From: an uncultured Prevotella sp.
Lineage (GTDB): Bacteria; Bacteroidota; Bacteroidia; Bacteroidales; Bacteroidaceae
Direction of reading: 5' to 3'
Assembly (NCBI GenBank): GCA_900554545.1
Contig: USHW01000002.1
Location: 1-64,000, forward strand
DNA: 64,000 nucleotides
How positions within the stretch are numbered: the first letter of the stretch is position 1; every line of letters starts with the position of its first letter. Positions 24,895-34,259 of the stretch are shown piece by piece. The position numbers and the translations under genes are program-made. Under the pieces are notes generated by a model. That model was given only the letters and a program-made list of their open reading frames with translations. It did not search any database and had not been told where the DNA came from.

Positions 24895-25413
24895 ATGGAA
24901 AAGAATAATAATTGTCGCAAGGGCTTCGCCCGGATATTTAGTCCGGGGCTGCTGCTTGGCGCATTAATGGTGTTGACATCTGCTACAACGGCGTGCGCAG
25001 GCAATGCCGGTACGGCAACGGAAAAACAAGAACATAAAACAGAAAAAGTTATGAAAACGGACAAGATGAAACTTTACATCGGCGGAAAGACATTCACCGC
25101 CACAATGGAAGACAACGTTTCGGCGCGGGCTTTGCTCGAACTGCTTGCCGAAGGCGACGTGACAATCGAGATGGAAGACTACGCGAACATGGAGAAAGTA
25201 GGCCCTATAGGGACAGAACTGCCGCGTACCGACAGGCAGACAACAACTTCGGCAGGCGACATAATCCTGTATCAGGGCAAGTTTTTGGTGATATATTATG
25301 ACACAAACTCATGGAACTTCACGCGCCTTGGCAAGGTTGACGGCGTGTCGCAGGCCGAACTTAAGGCTGCGCTTGGCCGTGACGGAGTTACCGTAAGGCT
25401 GTCGCTGAAGTAG
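24895..25413 (+). CDS. exported cyclophilin-like domain protein
   Basis: A 172-residue protein from the ATG at 24895. A signal segment (LLLGALMVLTSATTACAG) has a plausible lipobox ending at Cys. The mature part (MKLYIGGKTFTATMEDNVSA; DIILYQGKFLVIYYDTNSW; FTRLGKVDG) matches the small cyclophilin-like fold common in Bacteroidetes and often encoded beside flavodoxins. These usually lack prolyl isomerase catalytic residues; the function is unknown. It lies 48 bp after the aldo/keto reductase. Confidence 0.8.
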   Translation: MEKNNNCRKGFARIFSPGLLLGALMVLTSATTACAGNAGTATEKQEHKTEKVMKTDKMKLYIGGKTFTATMEDNVSARALLELLAEGDVTIEMEDYANMEKVGPIGTELPRTDRQTTTSAGDIILYQGKFLVIYYDTNSWNFTRLGKVDGVSQAELKAALGRDGVTVRLSLK

Positions 25414-25462
25414 GGCGGAGACCGATGCGGCAACTCCTGTGGAGCGTAAAAACATTGCAGTT

Positions 25463-26119
25463 ATGAATCGACGCGAGTTTATAAAAAAATCGGTTCTCGC
25501 CACGGTGGGCGGCGTTGTGCTTGGCGGAGGCATCGTGAGAGCCGTAAGCGGTATTGATGATGACAAGACAAAAAACGGAAAGAAGATGAAAATAGTTGTA
25601 TTGACAGGCAGTCCGAGGCGTAACGGCAATTCGGCATATTTGGCCGAACAGTTTATCAAGGGTGCCGAAGAGCAGGGACACGAGGTGTTCCGCTTTGATT
25701 GCGCGATGCGCGAAGTAGGACCGTGCCGTGCCTGCAACAGGTGCGGAATGGACGGGCCGTGCGTGTTGAAAGACGATTTCGATGTGCTGCGTCCGCATTT
25801 GATTGATGCAGACATGGTGGTGTTTGCCACGCCTATGTATTATTTCGGTGTGTCGGCACAGATGAAACGTGTGATAGACCGATTCTATGCAATAAACGGA
25901 AAGATAAAGGGAAGCGCGAAAAAGGCCGCCTTCCTGATGACGTATGCCGACACGGCGGAGAAGGAAGCGCAGCCTATGCTGATGCATTACCATACGCTTA
26001 TGGACTATCTCGGATGGACAAGCGTTGGCGAGGTAGTGGCTTCAGGCGTGTGGACGGCAGGCTCTGTGAGGGACACCGTTTATGCCGGGCAGGCTTACAG
26101 GTTGGGTAAAAGCTTGTAA
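25463..26119 (+). CDS. Tat-exported NADPH-dependent FMN reductase / flavodoxin-like protein
   Basis: Start at 25463 (MNRREFIKKSVLATVGG) gives a 218-residue product with a twin-arginine signal, followed by a flavodoxin-like FMN-binding fold (MKIVVLTGSPRRNGNSAYLA; CRACNRCGMDGPCVLKDD; FATPMYYFGVSAQMKRVIDR). The CxxC..C cluster is typical of iron-sulfur flavoproteins and related quinone reductases. Export by Tat fits cofactor insertion in the cytoplasm. It lies 50 bp after the cyclophilin-like gene. Confidence 0.87.
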   Translation: MNRREFIKKSVLATVGGVVLGGGIVRAVSGIDDDKTKNGKKMKIVVLTGSPRRNGNSAYLAEQFIKGAEEQGHEVFRFDCAMREVGPCRACNRCGMDGPCVLKDDFDVLRPHLIDADMVVFATPMYYFGVSAQMKRVIDRFYAINGKIKGSAKKAAFLMTYADTAEKEAQPMLMHYHTLMDYLGWTSVGEVVASGVWTAGSVRDTVYAGQAYRLGKSL

Positions 26120-26137
26120 ATCAAGATAGTAGATGAA

Positions 26138-26982
26138 ATGAAACGTAATTTATTGATGTTGTTTTTTGCTTTTGTGACTGTATTATTGTCGCAGGCTCAA
26201 GGTGAAGAAAATGTAAAAATAGGAACAGATATGGATAGAATAGAACTTTGCAAGCAAAACTACACCCGGCTTTTCGGTGGAGAAGCCCTTACAGGGAATG
26301 GAACAGACCCGGAAATGATGGATATTTTGCAGAAGTTCATCTTCGGCGAGGTGTTTTCCGTTGGCGAGCTTACTGTCAAGCAACGTGAGCTGATAACTTG
26401 TGTTACACTTGCAGCAATGCAGACTCTTCCGCAGCTAAAGGCTCATTCAAACGCCGCGCTCAATGTGGGCGTCACGCCTGTGGAGCTTCGTGAGGCGATG
26501 TATCTTACCGCGCCGTTCATAGGTTTCCCGAAGATGCTTAATGCCGTGGGGACGGTAAACGAAGTGTTTAAGGAACGCGGAGTGGCGTTGCCCTTGGAAA
26601 GCGAAGGACGTGTAACCGAAAGCAACAGGCATGAAAAGGGAGCGGAGATACAGGATTGCCTGTATCCGGGAGGCATCAGCGCGGTTATGAATGGAATGCC
26701 CGGTGACATGGGATGGACGTGGAACGCTTCCTTACGGCATATTGTTTTGGTGACATTTACACTCGTGGCGGTTTGGATGTGAAGACACGCGAGATGCTGG
26801 CTTATTGCATCCTTGTGGCCATTGGAGCTGACAGCCAGCTGCAATCGCATTATCATGGCGGATTGAAGGCTGGAAATACACCGGAGATAATAGCTGCGGC
26901 TGTGATACAATGTTTGCCCTATGTCGGTTTCCCAGCGGCAATCAAGGCGTTGAAAATAATAAAGGACGAATACGGAAAATAG
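26138..26982 (+). pseudogene. carboxymuconolactone decarboxylase-like protein, frameshifted
   Basis: Two adjacent frames are parts of one two-domain protein. Frame 1 (26138-26782) has a signal peptide and the first CMD domain (LCKQNYTRLFGGEALTGNG; PQLKAHSNAALNVGVTP). The second domain (RFLTAYCFGDIYTRGGLDVK; LPYVGFPAAIKALKIIK) is in another frame from 26713. An in-frame TGA at 26704 blocks upward extension, so the shift is between 26704 and 26713, by loss of one base or gain of two. It may be a true inactivation or a sequence error; the second frame could restart at the ATG at 26713. Neighbours suggest a redox or detoxification role. Confidence 0.8.
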
Positions 26983-27074
26983 CCAGATGGTTGTTTCGTA
27001 TTATCTAATTTGACATTGCGGTAAAAAGTTGTTGGCACATTACAGGCTAAAGCCCTGTTTGTGTGTTCAGGATA

Positions 27075-27117
27075 AAGGCCATGCTTCCATCTTTATTGGA
27101 GGCATGGCCTGTGTTTT
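27075..27117 (+). terminator. intrinsic terminator after the redox gene set
   Basis: AAGGCCATGCTTCCA (27075-27089) pairs with TGGAGGCATGGCCT (27097-27110), followed by GTGTTTTT. It is 93 bp after the frameshifted gene. Confidence 0.75.
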
Positions 27118-27137
27118 TCAAATATATGACAGGCGGT

Positions 27138-28385
27138 TCAGTATATCCTGAACTGACCCGAGACGTGCAGCATTGACAGTGTGTAAACCATGCCGCTGAA
27201 GTAGCGGAGCGGCCCGGTGGGCGGCTTGGTTTCCCACAGTCGTTTTACGTATTCCTTGGCCAAGGCCTTGTCTTCCAGGCAGAATGCACCTACGGCGTTG
27301 GCTCCGGCCATTCCTTCGGTATAGCCGCCGGTAGGCTCTGTGCCGTCAAGGTTGAACTGCCCGTGTGTGAAACCGTCCTCTTTGAAGAATTTGAGCAGCC
27401 GTGTCATCATGTCAGTCTGCCGGGCCTTGTCCTTGCCGAACCAGTTGTAGTCCATGCCTATGTTCATTGCGCACCTTGTGGCGTCATATTGGTAGCGTTT
27501 TGCGTCATAGTCGGTTTTCCATTTTGGCTGGAGCGGCGAGCCGTCGAAGGCGGAGTAGTCGGGAAAAAGGCCGGTGACAGGGTGCGACGAGTTCCACAGC
27601 AGCTGGCGCGAGGCGTCGGGCGTTTGCTTCCAGAAGTCCTTGTTTGTATCAGTCCACTCTGCCCACAGTTCAAGGAATGCCGGCAACTGGTAAGACGGGT
27701 CTGTAAACCACCACGATTTTTCGTCGGGCACGAAGCTTACAAGCTTTGAATTGGCGTCGAACATGTTGAAAATGCCGTTAGAGCCGTCTTTTGACATGAC
27801 GTTTTTCAGTATCTGCTGCGCCTCGCGCCCGTAATTGAACGCTCCGTCGTCTCCCCAGCGGTGTGACGCGAAGAACAGTGAGGTGATGAAATAAATTTCG
27901 CCGTCGGTAGCGCAGCTCGGTTCGCCGCCTATTTTGCTGCCGTCGGGATAGCACTGCCACGCGAAATAGCCTTTCCACTTGCCTGAAGTGTAAAGCATGT
28001 GCTGCTTTGTCCATCTCCAAATCTTGTCGAACTCGGCGCGTTTGTCCAGCTGCACGCATATCATCATGCCGTATGACATGCCTTCAGTCCTTACGTCCTT
28101 GTTGCCGGTGTCGTAAATGTATGCCGTGCTGTCAGTGTCTTCAAAGTAAACTTTAGTATCCTTGCCAACGAAGAAATGCTCCCATACCTGCATAATCCTC
28201 TTGTCGGTCTCGGCTTGGGTTATGCCGAGAAACTCGTTGAAAAGGTTTCTGTATTTCCCCGTGTAAAATGCTCCGCCGGTGTCGCCCTGCGCGGAGTTTT
28301 CCGCATTGTGTGCAGCCTTGCATGGTGCCGTGCTGAATGCGAGCATGCAACATAGTGCCAGTAAAATGCCTGAATGCTTCATCAT
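27138..28385 (-). CDS. glycoside hydrolase family 8, likely reducing-end xylose-releasing exo-oligoxylanase
   Basis: The 415-residue protein starts with a signal peptide (GILLALCCMLAFSTAPCKA). GH8 signatures are DVRTEGMSYGMMI (general acid Glu), GEPSCATDGEIYFITSLFFA, WWFTDPSYQLPAF and the late AMNIGMDYNWFG. These match the Rex branch (EC 3.2.1.156), which removes xylose from the reducing end of xylo-oligosaccharides, more than the cellulase branch. No SusCD pair is next to it in this window. Promoter -7 box TATCTTTG at 28425-28432. Confidence 0.86.
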   Translation of the reverse strand: MMKHSGILLALCCMLAFSTAPCKAAHNAENSAQGDTGGAFYTGKYRNLFNEFLGITQAETDKRIMQVWEHFFVGKDTKVYFEDTDSTAYIYDTGNKDVRTEGMSYGMMICVQLDKRAEFDKIWRWTKQHMLYTSGKWKGYFAWQCYPDGSKIGGEPSCATDGEIYFITSLFFASHRWGDDGAFNYGREAQQILKNVMSKDGSNGIFNMFDANSKLVSFVPDEKSWWFTDPSYQLPAFLELWAEWTDTNKDFWKQTPDASRQLLWNSSHPVTGLFPDYSAFDGSPLQPKWKTDYDAKRYQYDATRCAMNIGMDYNWFGKDKARQTDMMTRLLKFFKEDGFTHGQFNLDGTEPTGGYTEGMAGANAVGAFCLEDKALAKEYVKRLWETKPPTGPLRYFSGMVYTLSMLHVSGQFRIY

Positions 28386-28432
28386 TGTGATTTTTGGGTT
28401 CTTTAGTTTTGATTAATTTTTATGCAAAGATA

Positions 28433-28728
28433 GTGTTTTTGCAATTATTACAGGTTTGCAGTGATGGTGTTTGCCGCACAATGCGACAATCAGACATGTT
28501 TTTAAGACAAATTATAAAGCAAGTGCATGATTGCTGTGAAGAAAATAAAAAAGGAATTATCGGGAGTCAGACGCCTTGCTCCGGAGTTGAGGGAGTTGAC
28601 GGACGAATGTTTGACTGCTGTTTGTCAAGCCGTTGTGCGTCGTCTCCATACGGCCGTGAGGCTCCTGTTAACTTCCGACAATTCCTTTCATTCCATACCG
28701 TGCAAGGTATGGAATGAAAGTCAAGCGG
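28433..28728. other. gene-free spacer with a strong hairpin
   Basis: I see no gene here. The notable element is a perfect 15-bp hairpin, CTTTCATTCCATACC (28685-28699) / GGTATGGAATGAAAG (28706-28720), just 3' of the minus-strand HAD gene and probably its terminator. The middle has GGAGTTGAG-type short repeats near 28575-28600. Confidence 0.55.
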
Positions 28729-29160
28729 TTATCTCTGCCACCAGCGTTTCTTTTTGGGCATGTTGTCATAGGACGCATTTCCAAGGCGTTCCATCATGAT
28801 GTCGTAATATGACTTGTGTTCTTTTATCATGATGTATATTGTCCCCCAGTCGGGCAGTCCGCCTATGTTGCGGTCGTCGATGAACATGTCCACCTTCAGT
28901 TTGCGTGAGAAATGGTTGTTGTTTTCGATGCCCCGTTCTTCCGGGTAGTCGCGGTTGACGGCGTAAAACTCTACGCCACGCTCCCTGCACCAGTTGACAG
29001 CGTCGTCCAACAGCTTTCCTTCACGTACAGACCAAAGTATCAGTTTATGCCTGTCGGCAATCAGCATTTTCAGCGTATCGGTGGCGAACGGGATTTCCTT
29101 GCCAATCTCCGGGTACATGTGCTCAACTATCGTGCCGTCAAAGTCTACTGCTATAGTCAT
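28729..29160 (-). CDS. HAD-superfamily hydrolase (BT_0820-like)
   Basis: A compact 143-residue protein with HAD motif I as MTIAVDFDGTIVEH, motif II near LILWSVREG, and acidic motif III/IV in VDMFIDDRNIGGLP. It ends with a basic KKKRWW tail. This matches small Bacteroidetes HAD proteins with no cap domain and no proven substrate. It is just downstream of the capsule BY-kinase gene (20-bp gap), so it is probably co-transcribed with it. Confidence 0.82.
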   Translation of the reverse strand: MTIAVDFDGTIVEHMYPEIGKEIPFATDTLKMLIADRHKLILWSVREGKLLDDAVNWCRERGVEFYAVNRDYPEERGIENNNHFSRKLKVDMFIDDRNIGGLPDWGTIYIMIKEHKSYYDIMMERLGNASYDNMPKKKRWWQR

Positions 29161-29180
29161 GATACTGATTGTGTGTGATG

Positions 29181-31679
29181 TTATTTCTTGATTGAATTGT
29201 CGTTTTTATTTCCGTAATGGCTGTTGGCATATTCGCCGTAACTGCCGTAATGCCCGTAGCTGCTGCCCTTGCCGTAACGGCCGTATTTGCCGTATTTGCC
29301 GTAGCCGTAATAATAGCCGTATTTCTTTTCGGACAAGTCTATACCGTTGATGGCTATGCACATATTAGGCAGCTTGTTTTCTTCGGCAAGGCCGTTGATG
29401 ATGTTGAAACATGCTTTCGGTGTATAGTCGGCGCGGCATATATATATGGAAATGTCGGCAAGCTTGCCTATTTGCAGCGTGTCTGTGACAAGTCCTACTG
29501 GCGCAGTGTCAATCAGCACGTAGTCGTAATGCTGCTTGAGTTGTGTAATCACTTGTTCCAGGGTCGGGCGTGAAACGAGTTCGGCCGGGTTGGGCGGTAC
29601 GGGGCCGGCCATGAGCAGGTCGAGCTTGTCGTTTATTTCAGAAGGTACAATCTGCCTTTCCACGTCGTTCCATTGCGGGTCGGCCATGGTAAGCAGGTTG
29701 GTGATGCCACTCGTGTAATTGTTGATGCGGAACAGTTCGGCAAGCCTCGGCTTGCGGATGTCAAGGCCGATGAGCAGGACTTTCTTGCCGAGCAGGGCGA
29801 AACTTACCGCCAGGTTGGCGGCGGTGAAAGTCTTTCCCTCGCCTGACGTTGAGGACGTGAACAGTATGACGTTCTGCCCCGGCTTCAGCATGAACTGTAT
29901 GTTTGTGCGCATCGAGCGGAATATTTCTTCCATCTGGTTGTTCTGGTTCTCGTGCACAACGATGTCGGCCCTCGTTTTCGCCGTATCGCTTGCCACGACA
30001 ATGTCGGCAATGATGGGCAGTTGTGTTAGGCTTGCAACATCTTCGTGTCCTTCAATCTTGTAGCGGAAGAAGCTGATGATATAAAGGATGCCTGACGGAA
30101 TGGCGATGCCTATTACCAATGCCGCCAGCAGTATGATGCTGCCCTTGGGGCTTATCTTCTTGTTGAATTGCGGCTTTTCAATTAATTTTCCCTTGTCAGC
30201 CGTTGCAGCGAGTGATATGGAGTTTTCTTCGCGTTTTTGCAGCAGCATGAGGTAAAGTCCTGACCTTACTTCTTGCTGCCTTCCTATTTGCGTGAGGATG
30301 CGCTCCTGTTCGGGGGCCTTTGTCACTTGGGTGTTGTAAAGCCCGAGCTGCTCGCTGATGGCGTTTCTTTGTATGACGAGACCTTTGCGGGCTTGTTCCA
30401 GCGCTTGCTGTATGCTTGCCTGCATGTCGTCAAGCTGCGATGTAAGCTCTATTACGACAGGACTGCTTTCGGACGCTGTCCGCAGGAGACGGTTGCGTTC
30501 AAGCGCTATTTTGTTGTATTCGTTGATTAATGAAGTGGAAGCTTCGTCTTGCAAACCGATGTTTGACGGGAGTACCTGGTGTTTGTTGCCCGGACGGTTT
30601 GCGAAATTGATGAGACTGCCGATGAGAGCTATTTGCGTGTTCGCCTCATTGAGTTTCTGGCTGTAAGTGGATGTGTTTTCAGACGTCGTCATGGCGTTGA
30701 GCTGAAGTTCCATGAGGTTGTTGCGCTTCTTGTAGCTCTCCATGGCACCGTCAGTGGAACTAAGTTCCGCATCTATTTTTACGAGACGGTCGTTGATGAA
30801 AGCCTCGGTTCTTACGGCTATTTCGTTCTTGTCTTCGTTAGCCTGGCGGTTGTAGCATATTACCAGCTGGTTCAGGTAGTCGATGCTCCGTATTATGTCT
30901 TGGTCTTCCAGGCTTAGGTTGAATACGGCGGAAGTCTTAGATGTTTGTTCGACGCTGAGTTTGTTCACATATTCATGTGCCTTTTTGATCGGTGAAATCA
31001 AGTAAGCGTATTGTGTCTCACCGTCTTCAAGCGTATAATTCCCGTTTTTTGTCAGAGTGAGTGTACCGGCTTGCGTCCGTATTACGGCCGGAAGGCTGGT
31101 TATGGTCTTTTCAATCTCGTAAGGCCCGTCAAAGCTTATTTCGTTTTCAGATACATAATACTCACCCTTTACAATGTAGGAATTGTTCTCGCGTCTGATT
31201 TTAAGTTCAAGCGGAACATAGAGCTTGTCAATGTGGGCGGAATCCATTTCCACATTGATTGGCTGAATTTTATAGACAAGCTGTTTTTTAACGTTCCCTT
31301 TTATATAATAGCTCGCATAAAGTTTCAGGTCGCGTACGGCTTGCTCCGCAATGGTAGTAGAAGTAAGGATTTCCTGCTCGTTTTCAGTCCCGTAGTTGCT
31401 GCTTATGAAACCTAAGTTGGATATGCTTTCCAAGGCTTGTAACGAGCTTCCACCACGCCGGCTGTCATCGTTGTTGTCTTTGATGAGGAGTTTGGCCGAT
31501 GTGTTGTATACGGGTGTAGTATAACGCAGGTATAGAAATCCGATACCGACGCATATTATTATTGATAAGAGAAACCATTTCCAATTCAATATGAATGCAG
31601 CGAAAATGGTCTGAAAGTTGAAAGACGATTGTTCTTCGGCTGTTTCTTGTATTTTGGGTTTGTTGTTAAATTCGTTCAT
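29181..31679 (-). CDS. polysaccharide chain-length / tyrosine autokinase (Wzz-BY-kinase fusion)
   Basis: The 832-residue protein has a Wzz-type N-terminus with membrane helices near 27-50 and 505-530, a long periplasmic coiled coil between, and a cytoplasmic BY-kinase domain with Walker A SSTSGEGKTF near residue 610, Walker A' LLIGLDIRKPRL, and Walker B VLIDTAPVG. The C-terminus is a long tyrosine cluster (YGYYYGYGKYGKYGRYGKG) for autophosphorylation. It controls export and length of capsule or exopolysaccharide. rmlA lies directly upstream; no other wz genes are next to it. Confidence 0.93.
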   Translation of the reverse strand: MNEFNNKPKIQETAEEQSSFNFQTIFAAFILNWKWFLLSIIICVGIGFLYLRYTTPVYNTSAKLLIKDNNDDSRRGGSSLQALESISNLGFISSNYGTENEQEILTSTTIAEQAVRDLKLYASYYIKGNVKKQLVYKIQPINVEMDSAHIDKLYVPLELKIRRENNSYIVKGEYYVSENEISFDGPYEIEKTITSLPAVIRTQAGTLTLTKNGNYTLEDGETQYAYLISPIKKAHEYVNKLSVEQTSKTSAVFNLSLEDQDIIRSIDYLNQLVICYNRQANEDKNEIAVRTEAFINDRLVKIDAELSSTDGAMESYKKRNNLMELQLNAMTTSENTSTYSQKLNEANTQIALIGSLINFANRPGNKHQVLPSNIGLQDEASTSLINEYNKIALERNRLLRTASESSPVVIELTSQLDDMQASIQQALEQARKGLVIQRNAISEQLGLYNTQVTKAPEQERILTQIGRQQEVRSGLYLMLLQKREENSISLAATADKGKLIEKPQFNKKISPKGSIILLAALVIGIAIPSGILYIISFFRYKIEGHEDVASLTQLPIIADIVVASDTAKTRADIVVHENQNNQMEEIFRSMRTNIQFMLKPGQNVILFTSSTSGEGKTFTAANLAVSFALLGKKVLLIGLDIRKPRLAELFRINNYTSGITNLLTMADPQWNDVERQIVPSEINDKLDLLMAGPVPPNPAELVSRPTLEQVITQLKQHYDYVLIDTAPVGLVTDTLQIGKLADISIYICRADYTPKACFNIINGLAEENKLPNMCIAINGIDLSEKKYGYYYGYGKYGKYGRYGKGSSYGHYGSYGEYANSHYGNKNDNSIKK

Positions 31680-31723
31680 CTATTTTATTTTTTGTCTTGA
31701 TAAATTGTATTTGACGATAATTG

Positions 31724-32602
31724 CTACCTTTGTTCAATCAGGCTCATGAGATATTTGCCATAATCGTTTTTCAACATTGGTTGTGCCGCCTCTTTCAGCT
31801 TTTCGGCGTCAATCCAATTCTGTTTGAATGCAATTTCTTCAAGGCAGGCAATTTTCAGCCCTTGGCGCTTTTCTATGACTTCTATGAAAGTAGATGCTTC
31901 GCTGAGGCTGTCGTGTGTTCCCGTGTCAAGCCATGCAAAGCCACGTTGCAGCGTCTCAACCTTCAGGGCGTGTCTTTTCAGATATTCTTGATTGACAGAC
32001 GTAATTTCAAGTTCACCACGCTTGCTGGGCTTTATGTTTTTAGCTATGCTCACCACGCTGTTGGGGTAAAAATAAAGGCCTACTACGGCATAGTTGCTTT
32101 TGGGGTGTTCCGGCTTTTCTTCTATGCTTAGGCAGTTGCCCTGCGCGTCAAATTCAGCCACGCCGTAACGTTCCGGGTCGTTCACGTAATATCCGAAAAC
32201 TGTGGCTTTGTTTTCTTGTTCGGCCGTTTTGACACAATTCCCCAATATGCCTGAAAATCCAGCACCGTGGAATATGTTGTCTCCAAGAACAAGGCAGACG
32301 CTGTCTTTCCCGATGAACTCTTCTCCGATGATGAATGCTTGCGCCAAACCGTCAGGTGACGGCTGCTCGGCATATTCGAAGTTTACGCCAAGGCTTGAAC
32401 CGTCTCCCAGCAGGCGTTTGAAGCCGGGCAGGTCGTATGGTGTGGATATGATTAGGATGTCCCTAATCCCCGCAAGCATCAGGACCGATATCGGGTAATA
32501 AATCATAGGTTTGTCGAAAATTGGTATGAGCTGTTTACTGATACCTTTGGTGATTGGGTACAACCGGGTACCAGAACCACCTGCAAGTACAATTCCTTTC
32601 AT
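31724..32602 (-). CDS. rmlA: glucose-1-phosphate thymidylyltransferase
   Basis: Makes dTDP-glucose from glucose 1-phosphate and dTTP, the first step to dTDP-rhamnose. The 292-residue product has the nucleotidyl signature MKGIVLAGGSGTRLYPITKG, the lysine-containing SKQLIPIFDKPMIYYP, and LVLGDNIFHG. rmlB and rmlC are not in the window; rmlD is 17 kb away at 49387. A promoter box TACCTTTG lies upstream at 32711-32718 (minus). Confidence 0.96.
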   Translation of the reverse strand: MKGIVLAGGSGTRLYPITKGISKQLIPIFDKPMIYYPISVLMLAGIRDILIISTPYDLPGFKRLLGDGSSLGVNFEYAEQPSPDGLAQAFIIGEEFIGKDSVCLVLGDNIFHGAGFSGILGNCVKTAEQENKATVFGYYVNDPERYGVAEFDAQGNCLSIEEKPEHPKSNYAVVGLYFYPNSVVSIAKNIKPSKRGELEITSVNQEYLKRHALKVETLQRGFAWLDTGTHDSLSEASTFIEVIEKRQGLKIACLEEIAFKQNWIDAEKLKEAAQPMLKNDYGKYLMSLIEQR

Positions 32603-32710
32603 GATTTATGTATTTTGTTATGAGATTGAAAAATTGATGATTAGAGTAAATCTTGCTTGGCTTTTTGTGCTTGTATGTTATCTATGATGTATGAATTTTA
32701 TAATGTCGCG

Positions 32711-32779
32711 CAAAGGTATAATAAAAATCGATAATAATCAAATTTTATTTTGAAATTCGGTGTATTTGATGTATTTTTG
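32711..32779. promoter_or_regulatory. divergent promoters for rmlA and the 32834 gene
   Basis: Minus-strand box TACCTTTG at 32711-32718 faces rmlA. Plus-strand -33 TTTG at 32749-32752 and -7 TATTTTTG at 32772-32779, spaced 19 bp, face the gene at 32834. Confidence 0.65.
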
Positions 32780-32833
32780 CACTTGCAATTTTTTTACGGG
32801 GCTTTGCTCCATCTTTTCTTAATACTAAAATGT

Positions 32834-33466
32834 ATGGGATTTTTAGGAAAACTGTTTGGAAAAAACAAAGACAAAGAGCATAAAATAGGCGGCATGGAAG
32901 ATTACATGACGCTTGTGAGGGTTTATTTGCAGGCGGCAATTGCCGAGAATGCGGGAATAACCAACCTTGCTGTATTGCCGGACTTGCGGATGTTCAAGGC
33001 GACGTTGCATGTTCCGACGTTGAACAACAAGCTTGGTGTGGGCGAGAAGAGGCATTGTAAGAAAATGCTGGTTGATTTGTACAATACCGATGACGATTTC
33101 TTCAAGGAACTTGACCAAAGCATCCGACGCAATTGCCGTAAAATGCAGGATGTACAGACTTATTTGATACAATTCCAGAATTTCACCCAAGATGTGATGA
33201 TGCTTACGGGCAACCTTATGAAGTTTAAGTTGAGGATGCCGTCGTTTATGAAGAAGGCTATCTACACGATGACAGAGAAAACCGTGTCAGACATATTCAA
33301 CAAGAACGACTTTAAGGATGCCGGCGTGATGAAGACCATTGTCGCAATACGTACATACAACAAGCGTCTTGGCTTCAGTGAGAAATGGATAACCGGTTTC
33401 GTATATCAGGTTGTGATGCTGGCCAAGAAAGAACCACGTCCAAATTCAGACGAGACGGAAAAGTAA
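32834..33466 (+). CDS. conserved protein of unknown function
   Basis: Start at 32834 (MGFLGKLFGKNKDKEHKIGG) gives 210 residues. The protein is mostly helical and basic, with no membrane segment or signal. Recognisable stretches are VRVYLQAAIAENAGITNLAV, FKATLHVPTLNNKLGVGEKR and ENDFKDAGVMKTIVAIRTYN-like helices near the C-terminus. I do not recognise a named domain. It has a good promoter and is followed by a separate promoter for the zap-rny genes, so it is probably monocistronic. Confidence 0.75.
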   Translation: MGFLGKLFGKNKDKEHKIGGMEDYMTLVRVYLQAAIAENAGITNLAVLPDLRMFKATLHVPTLNNKLGVGEKRHCKKMLVDLYNTDDDFFKELDQSIRRNCRKMQDVQTYLIQFQNFTQDVMMLTGNLMKFKLRMPSFMKKAIYTMTEKTVSDIFNKNDFKDAGVMKTIVAIRTYNKRLGFSEKWITGFVYQVVMLAKKEPRPNSDETEK

Positions 33467-33602
33467 AAGTAATTTTTGTGATGTGGTAGTAAGGCGTTGG
33501 GATGGATATAACTGTCTAAATGTCTGAATTTTCTTAAAATCCATTGTATAAATTTTGCAATGTGATGAAAAACGTCTAATTTTGTAGACAAAATCGACGC
33601 GG

Positions 33603-33896
33603 ATGGCTGATGATGACAAAATCTTGACGCTTTTTACAACTCGTGTGAGGCAGATGATTCTCCAGTATAAAGACTTGAAAAAGGAGAATGATGAGCTTTA
33701 TGCGATGGTGGATTCTCGGGATGACGAGATACGGAGGCTCAAGGCGAGTCTGGAACAGGCACGCAAAGATTATGAAAGCCTCAAGACAGCCCGTATGCTT
33801 GAAATCTGCGACGGCGATGTTGATGCCGCAAAACGCAGACTGGCAGGGCTGATAAGGGAGGTGGACAAGTGTGTAACGCTGCTGAGCGGAAAGTAA
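33603..33896 (+). CDS. small coiled-coil protein, ZapB-like
   Basis: A 97-residue protein with an N-terminal coiled coil (about 15-65: KDLKKENDELYAMVDSRDDE) and a short C-terminal helical part. It lies 10 bp before zapA, and Bacteroidetes commonly have a short coiled-coil gene in this place. By position and form it is a ZapB-type division-ring partner; this is inference, since ZapB is defined mostly by its coiled coil. A box TAATTTTG lies just upstream. Confidence 0.7.
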   Translation: MADDDKILTLFTTRVRQMILQYKDLKKENDELYAMVDSRDDEIRRLKASLEQARKDYESLKTARMLEICDGDVDAAKRRLAGLIREVDKCVTLLSGK

Positions 33897-33906
33897 TCAG
33901 GTGGCG

Positions 33907-34233
33907 ATGGCTGTAGAGAACGACAAATTACATATAAGATTGCACGTTTATGACACGGACATTCCGGTGACTGTAAGGCCGGAGGACGAGCCGTACTGTC
34001 GTAAAGCGGCGAAGCTTATAACGGACAAGGTTAATTCGTTGATGGATGTCTATAGGACAAGTCGGAGCGAGAATGAAATAATACGCATGGCGATGCTTGA
34101 CATCGCAATCGACTTGGAGTTTGAAAAGTCCAGTAACGATACAAAGCCTTATGATGATATTCTCACAAAAATCACATCTGAAATAGAAGATGCGTTGGAC
34201 GTCAAAGCACCGTCAGGCGGCAAGGAAAAGTGA
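33907..34233 (+). CDS. zapA: cell division protein ZapA
   Basis: A 108-residue protein that bundles FtsZ filaments. The N-terminal head (KLHIRLHVYDTDIPVTVRPE), the linker with YCRKAAKLITDKVNSLMD and the C-terminal helix are typical. I use the ATG at 33907; a GTG two codons upstream at 33901 is also possible. It sits between the coiled-coil gene and rny, 26 bp before the latter. Confidence 0.88.
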   Translation: MAVENDKLHIRLHVYDTDIPVTVRPEDEPYCRKAAKLITDKVNSLMDVYRTSRSENEIIRMAMLDIAIDLEFEKSSNDTKPYDDILTKITSEIEDALDVKAPSGGKEK

Positions 34234-34259
34234 GAATATTAACAAAATAAACTAAGCAC

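Noticed and set aside
28394..28717. 107-residue plus-strand frame in the GH8-HAD spacer
   Set aside because: No recognisable domain; it crosses a promoter and a perfect hairpin, and composition is unlike neighbouring genes.
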